Shown piece after piece: positions 62,201-64,000 of a stretch of 64,000 bases of DNA. Numbering within the stretch: the stretch's first letter is position 1; the number at the start of each line of letters is the position of its first letter. Both the position numbers and the translations under genes were made by a program. Origin of the DNA: an uncultured Saprospiraceae bacterium. Lineage in GTDB: Bacteria > Bacteroidota > Bacteroidia > Chitinophagales > Saprospiraceae. The notes beneath the pieces are model-generated. The model saw nothing but the letters and a program-made list of their open reading frames with translations. It was not told where the DNA came from and did not search any database. Location: NCBI GenBank assembly GCA_937951685.1, contig CALFBG010000241.1, positions 1 to 64,000 of the forward strand. Direction: 5' to 3'.

Positions 62201-64000
62201 TTTGATAGTATTCTAGTGATAGAAAGTTATCCTATAGGAGATTTGATGGAAACGGATTGGACTTTAGAAACCGGCAATATTCGTATCGAGGAACAGACGA
62301 ACTATTTACTTACGATTAATATTGAAATAACCAGAACACTCAATCTTAATTTTAGCTATAATAGTGCCTTACTGCAAGGTGATTTTGTCGAGATGATGAA
62401 AAACCACTTCGAGGCGGTTTTGCAGCAAATCATTGCTAAAACAGCTGCCGAGATTGAAGTTTGTCAACTGAAAGATTTATCGCTACTATCCACAGTGGAA
62501 CGCGCAATTATCTTAGGACAAAAATCTACTCGTGATGGAGACTGGTTCAACGAAGGAGCAAAGGATTTAGGCAATGATACGCCGATTAACCTACGCTTTG
62601 AAGCGATCGTTGCCGATTTTCCTGATGCAATAGCGGTGATACACGGCGACGAAAGCTACAGCTATCAGGCATTGAATATCCGCGCCAATCAAATTGCAGC
62701 GGCATTACAACAATCCGGTATTCAAGCGGGGGATTTTGTTGGAGTCTATCTGGAAAGAGGGACTCAACTGGTAAGTAGTTTGATGGGAATCCTCAAAGCG
62801 GGGGCGGTTTACTTACCACTAGATACACAAAACCCAGCGGAACGGATTGAAGGCATGATGCGACAAAGTGGCTTACAAGCAGTTTTTAGTACACCGGAAT
62901 TAGTTGATCGCTTGACCGAATTACCGGTGCCTCGACTTTTTTTATTAGAAACTTGTTCAACAGACAAACGAGCTAACTTAGAAAGTCGGTATGACAGTCA
63001 AATTATCGACCGACAAAGCATCGACAACGCCACGTCCGAAAACCCAATCAATCAAAACGAGCTTGAAAGTTGGGCTTACCTACTATATACTTCTGGATCA
63101 ACAGGAACGCCAAAAGGAGCGATTACCCGCCACGATGGCGCCATCAATCATATGCTAGCGGAGTACGAAGCAATGCATTTGGAAACTGGATTTCGATTTT
63201 TGCAAAGCGCAGGCATTGGCTCAGATATCTCGATGTGGCAAATACTAGGACCATTATTGAGAGCGGGAACAACGGTAATCATCGATAAGTTCGATTTACT
63301 TAATTTTGCGGCTGTCCTTAAATTAATCGAAGACAGGAGCATCACTTTGGTTGAATTTGTTCCTTCTTACGTTTGGGGAATGATTGATCACCTCAAAACG
63401 TTGACTACACGACCCAATTTATCTCCTTTACAATACCTCATGCTCAGTGGAGAAGAAGCGCCTGTAGCTTTAGTCAATCAATGGAAAGCATACTATCCGG
63501 CTATTAATATTTTGAATGGTTATGGTCCTTGTGAAGCTTCGGATGATATTGCTCAATACGAAATAACAGCGCCTTTATCCTCAGCAATAGCACGCGTGCC
63601 GATTGGTCGACCGATTGCGAATATGAACATTGTGATACTAGATGCGCAAGGAGCACTGTGTCCGATCGGAGTCGCGGGAGAATTGTGTGTATCGGGGATT
63701 GGCGTAGGAGCAGGATATTGGGGAATGCCAGCGCGTACCGCTGCGAGTTTTATCAAAAATCCTTTTCCGGAACTATTAGGAGATACAATGTATAAAACGG
63801 GTGATTTAGCACGTTGGTTACCTAATGGAGAACTTGATTTCTTAGGCAGAATAGATCGACAAGTGAAAGTGCGTGGTCATCGAATTGAACTGGGAGAAAT
63901 TGAAAGTATTTTACGAAGTGCCAATGGAATAAAAGAAGCGCATCTGCTGGTACACGATTTCGAAGCAGAAACAACCGCAACTTCCCAAAAGCAATTACTC
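53093..64000 (+). CDS. NRPS, TubC_N-C-A-T-C-A-T-E-C-A..., 3' end beyond window
   Basis: The frame from the ATG at 53093 stays open to the window end (at least 3636 codons); an in-frame TTG at 53084 is a less likely start. Domains by base: TubC_N 53093-53290; LCL C (HHIATDGW near 53760); A1 about 54750-56200, code DAPSITFVCK (unassigned); carrier GGHSL near 56340; LCL C (HHIASDGW near 56902); A2 about 57900-59430, code DVGELLSIDK, very close to the ornithine code DVGEIGSIDK; carrier GGDSI near 59560; epimerization domain (HHLAVDG near 60125); DCL C (LSAAQEGMLFHH, HHIILDGW near 61580); A3 from about 62590, cut after A8, with the unusual code DIWELLGDD (tenth position, in A10, not reached), and YGPCE at A5. 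It should accept its chain from the three-module NRPS whose gene ends 24 bases upstream. The second residue is predicted to be D-Orn, which would give the product a positive charge. Confidence 0.96.
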   Translation, partial: MRKIVPTDKKKIFELLANALTQEVTVALNGEKLIVKLPKDKKVDQALIGLLKANKEAIRSFLQEEENALAEVKAVEAKIPSFDRQEVTAPPLSFSQERLWFIDRLEGSTQHHLPAVLNLKGNLELETLAYAFRMIITRHEILRTVYQEKENGEVFQQVLSTTQFFKDWELPLQVFPANMAASEVENVISQLVAKPFDLRKDAGIRLQLFQRAAEDYILVLVFHHIATDGWSSAVFVRELAACYAAKAANRIPDLPSLAIQYADYAYWQKSFFKAQQFEQKISYWQNKLKGLETLNLPTDFPRPLVQSSRGATVQSVIQQDQYAGLTKLATQEGATLFMVLLAGFKVLLHRYTQQVDLTVGTPTANRGKKELENLIGFFINSLVLRSDLSGDPLFVDLLAQVKQTALEAYSHQEVPFDHIVNLLSPSRDTSRSPLFQVMFILQNTPAIPNLSFGEVVLSVYPLERTTAQFDLSLSLLENAGQIYLTAEYCSDLFTETTVRNLLRHYQTLLESIVTNPQTKISQLTLLRAADRKQLLHDFNDTKVLLPKNKTCVDLFAAQVSKTPNNLAVIFEAESLTYAELDARSNQLARHLRERGAQAESLVVICIDRSPEMIIGLWGILKSGAAYLPIDVAHPQERIEYLLEDSQAKFVVTNGAYAEKFSRIPAEHCILIDADWSTIAQQESAPLSIEIQAHDLAYIIYTSGSTGTPKGVMIEHRGMLNLILDHIDRLSITEQDRISQFVSMSFDASIPELFMSVLTGASLVLLSKERIADPSSFLAYIKAKELTVCSLMPAYLSTFDPEELTFLRVIMTGGDVANVEKAVACAAFCDFFNFYGPTECTVCATVYQVRPQDETRTQLPIGKSIANTQVYILDEHQQLVPPNVEGEICIAGLGLARAYLNRPELTAEKYISNPFVEGTKMYRTGDKGKYLSDGNIAFLGRLDNQVKIRGHRIELGEIEVVLEASPFVNQAVVVVHQDAEETSHLVAYLKVTAAYERAVLYRYLQAQLTVYMIPAMLIPMSEFPLTTGGKVDRKALPKPELSSLGTNTYLAPTSELEEQLVEIWQAYLPVKKIGIQDDFFQLGGHSLLATRVVSGIRKELQLEIPIKDFFANPTVEQLANFISGTAVKAILPMVSVADRPEKIPLSFSQERLWFLDKLGSTVHYHMPSVQRLQGNIDLEVLTAAFRGVVNRHEVLRTVFKEEEGNAYQLILAKDQWQLDFNTSFIGKEKALLTQAIDKLVTTPFDLSKDHMLRAHLLQCAEAEYVLVIVIHHIASDGWSNSIFFGELMELYRAQKENRKAQLKDLPLQYADYALWQRQYLEGEILERQLDYWEKKLADLEVLNLPIDFIRPPVQSTNGKHHYFELSSDTVQALNALAQREGVTLFMLLLTIFKVLLYKYTGQAHICVGSPTANRTQASIEHLIGFFVNTLVLNSDLSANPRFTDLLAQVKLTTLEAYDHQEVPFEKIVDRVESERDMSRSSLFQVMFSVERDLGITTVDLASTTNADAPTEKAAANLSKEDFTYDTAKFELSFDVIAHADQLTVIIEYCTDLFLTSTIERMALNFEQLIDAVLANPQKEIAYLDILSEKEKHLLVNSFNATDYDFRKDQTAIDLFQTQVEQRAAQPAVIFQEEVLSYEDLEEQSNQLAHYLQTQGVQQGEMVGVCLDRSAKVIVALLAILKAGAVYLPIDPNYPQERMDYLLDDSGAQTIITFQKHQAHFTNSTTRNLKIVLLEKDARQIEGEPCIPLAVKVKPTDLAYVIYTSGSTGRPKGVLVEHRSMINAAYAWEKDYVLDETTHLLQLANFAFDVFIGDVCRALFFGGRMVISAAEDRLDVLALYDLIKTQQITIVELTPALAFPLMDYIYEQSLPIDSLRLLILGSDVCPVTDFLRLHRRFGQQMRILNSYGTTETTIDSAYFELEKEDQLQSLATVPIGKPLANTQFYLLSQYLELVPIGVVGEIMIGGAGLARAYLNQSELQAKKFIANPFRSGERLYRTGDLGRYLPDGNLAFLGRNDDQVKIRGYRIELEEVERVLQACPFVEQAVVIARTTKTNQKAIFAYLSSTEKDLQQSAIDAYLKSNLPAYMIPAAWQEMEALPLSANGKIDRKALPVIDFQENLNERYTAPRNTVEKDLAQIWAALLKLEQVGIHDNFFQLGGDSIITIQVVSKAKQLGYQLSPRNIFELQTIAALSELAVSQENLTVAEQGQLTGAVPLLPIQQYYFEKEYDGTSHYNQAILIPVDRTVAVANLDVVLRALVQQHDALRFSYQKEEGQWSQRYGAVIPTVTLASIAEQSFETKLAYHAAITDICNQYQKSLSIEKGELIKLVMIETPATETENYLFFVIHHLAVDGVSWRIIIDHFTNALTALAEGKKIELGPKTSSYRDWAKFLQTFVKRKSVLAQLPYWKKVTEGFQALPVDHQITTRSTKAIKEYSLRLNRETTSALLREVNQAYQTEIDDILLSALAKTIGEWSGNSKLVVGIEGHGREDLSPTIDTSSTVGWFTNLYPVALSLEENQTARTLIKSIKEQLRTVPQKGIAYGALRYLHPDLELRESLSSDDWNIIFNYLGQFDGGGEEASASAKKETERLEISSGAMLADTCPVLTPLELNASITGGELLMNWSYVEPEFEEATIVQLSTSFQANLEQLILHCQQRKQTERTASDYGLAPMVTQAALDKFLATKENGIPRQDQIESICRLSAAQEGMLFHHLFDQSGNAYHEQYIFDFPKGLDPVIFKSCWELLVQKHSILRTAIYHDALTIPIQCTLREVEIPFAVHDYASFSKEEQSTRIEEFLQADLQNGLDFTKAPILKINLFKTDKVAYTLVWTCHHIILDGWSMPVIFRELLYAYERLIKGEPVTLGAVDHYEDFIKHIHAKDAYAEEHFWKNYLANFESPSLLPFVSNNLDRNKGVGLVKNVSLNFDENQLLQLKELVKAQRLTINTLLEGVWAFLLSNYTAQTDTVFGITVSGRPTDLKDAAEKVGLYINTIPLRVTYAKEQKLVDFLKEIQQGQLSVMEYQHSGLSDIQRWSATSGDLFDSILVIESYPIGDLMETDWTLETGNIRIEEQTNYLLTINIEITRTLNLNFSYNSALLQGDFVEMMKNHFEAVLQQIIAKTAAEIEVCQLKDLSLLSTVERAIILGQKSTRDGDWFNEGAKDLGNDTPINLRFEAIVADFPDAIAVIHGDESYSYQALNIRANQIAAALQQSGIQAGDFVGVYLERGTQLVSSLMGILKAGAVYLPLDTQNPAERIEGMMRQSGLQAVFSTPELVDRLTELPVPRLFLLETCSTDKRANLESRYDSQIIDRQSIDNATSENPINQNELESWAYLLYTSGSTGTPKGAITRHDGAINHMLAEYEAMHLETGFRFLQSAGIGSDISMWQILGPLLRAGTTVIIDKFDLLNFAAVLKLIEDRSITLVEFVPSYVWGMIDHLKTLTTRPNLSPLQYLMLSGEEAPVALVNQWKAYYPAINILNGYGPCEASDDIAQYEITAPLSSAIARVPIGRPIANMNIVILDAQGALCPIGVAGELCVSGIGVGAGYWGMPARTAASFIKNPFPELLGDTMYKTGDLARWLPNGELDFLGRIDRQVKVRGHRIELGEIESILRSANGIKEAHLLVHDFEAETTATSQKQLL

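Overview
The window is part of a very large nonribosomal peptide synthetase (NRPS) / polyketide synthase (PKS) gene cluster. All genes lie on the + strand, and both window edges cut through synthetase genes. The organism is probably a member of the Bacteroidota. This is inference from AT-rich intergenic DNA, A/T-rich leaders without Shine-Dalgarno motifs, one TAnnTTTG-like element before the largest gene, and AT-leaning codon use. No rRNA, tRNA or housekeeping gene is present to confirm it.

Layout. (1) Bases 2-5365: 3' end of an NRPS gene (A-T-E-C-A-T). (2) 6123-7706: a FAD/NAD(P)-binding oxidoreductase of the FOXRED2-like type, followed by a strong intrinsic terminator at 7773-7829. (3) About 1 kb of non-coding AT-rich DNA. 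(4) 8849-40347: three genes separated by single bases. They encode an 8493-residue, eight-module NRPS (C-A-T x8), a 993-residue protein in which a luciferase-like monooxygenase (LLM) domain sits inside a degenerate adenylation domain and is followed by a degenerate carrier domain, and a 1010-residue PKS module (KS-AT-ACP). (5) 40502-53068: a three-module NRPS (TubC_N-C-A-T-E-C-A-T-E-C-A-T). (6) 53093 to beyond the window: another NRPS (TubC_N-C-A-T-C-A-T-E-C-A...), whose reading frame is open to base 64000.

The window holds 16 NRPS modules, two of them cut by the edges, plus one PKS module. Adenylation codes were read by eye against the GrsA positions. They suggest Gly, two near-identical unassigned residues, a third unassigned residue, Ala-like, Val-like, Thr and an aromatic residue on the giant protein. 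They then suggest Ala-like (D), Ile-like (D) and Gly on the next NRPS, and unassigned, Orn (D) and unassigned on the last. Epimerization domains, each followed by a DCL-type condensation domain, mark the D residues. The PKS module should add one malonate unit without reduction.

Two docking systems can be seen. The giant NRPS and the LLM protein end in nearly the same 13-residue tag, which suggests that both dock to the same partner, perhaps the PKS protein. The first NRPS and the three-module NRPS end in short acidic/hydrophobic tails, and the last two NRPSs begin with TubC_N (beta-hairpin docking) domains. No thioesterase, MbtH-like protein, transporter or regulator lies inside the window, so the cluster must continue on both sides. 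The most unusual item is the LLM protein: it looks like a catalytically dead NRPS module kept as a carrier for a monooxygenase.
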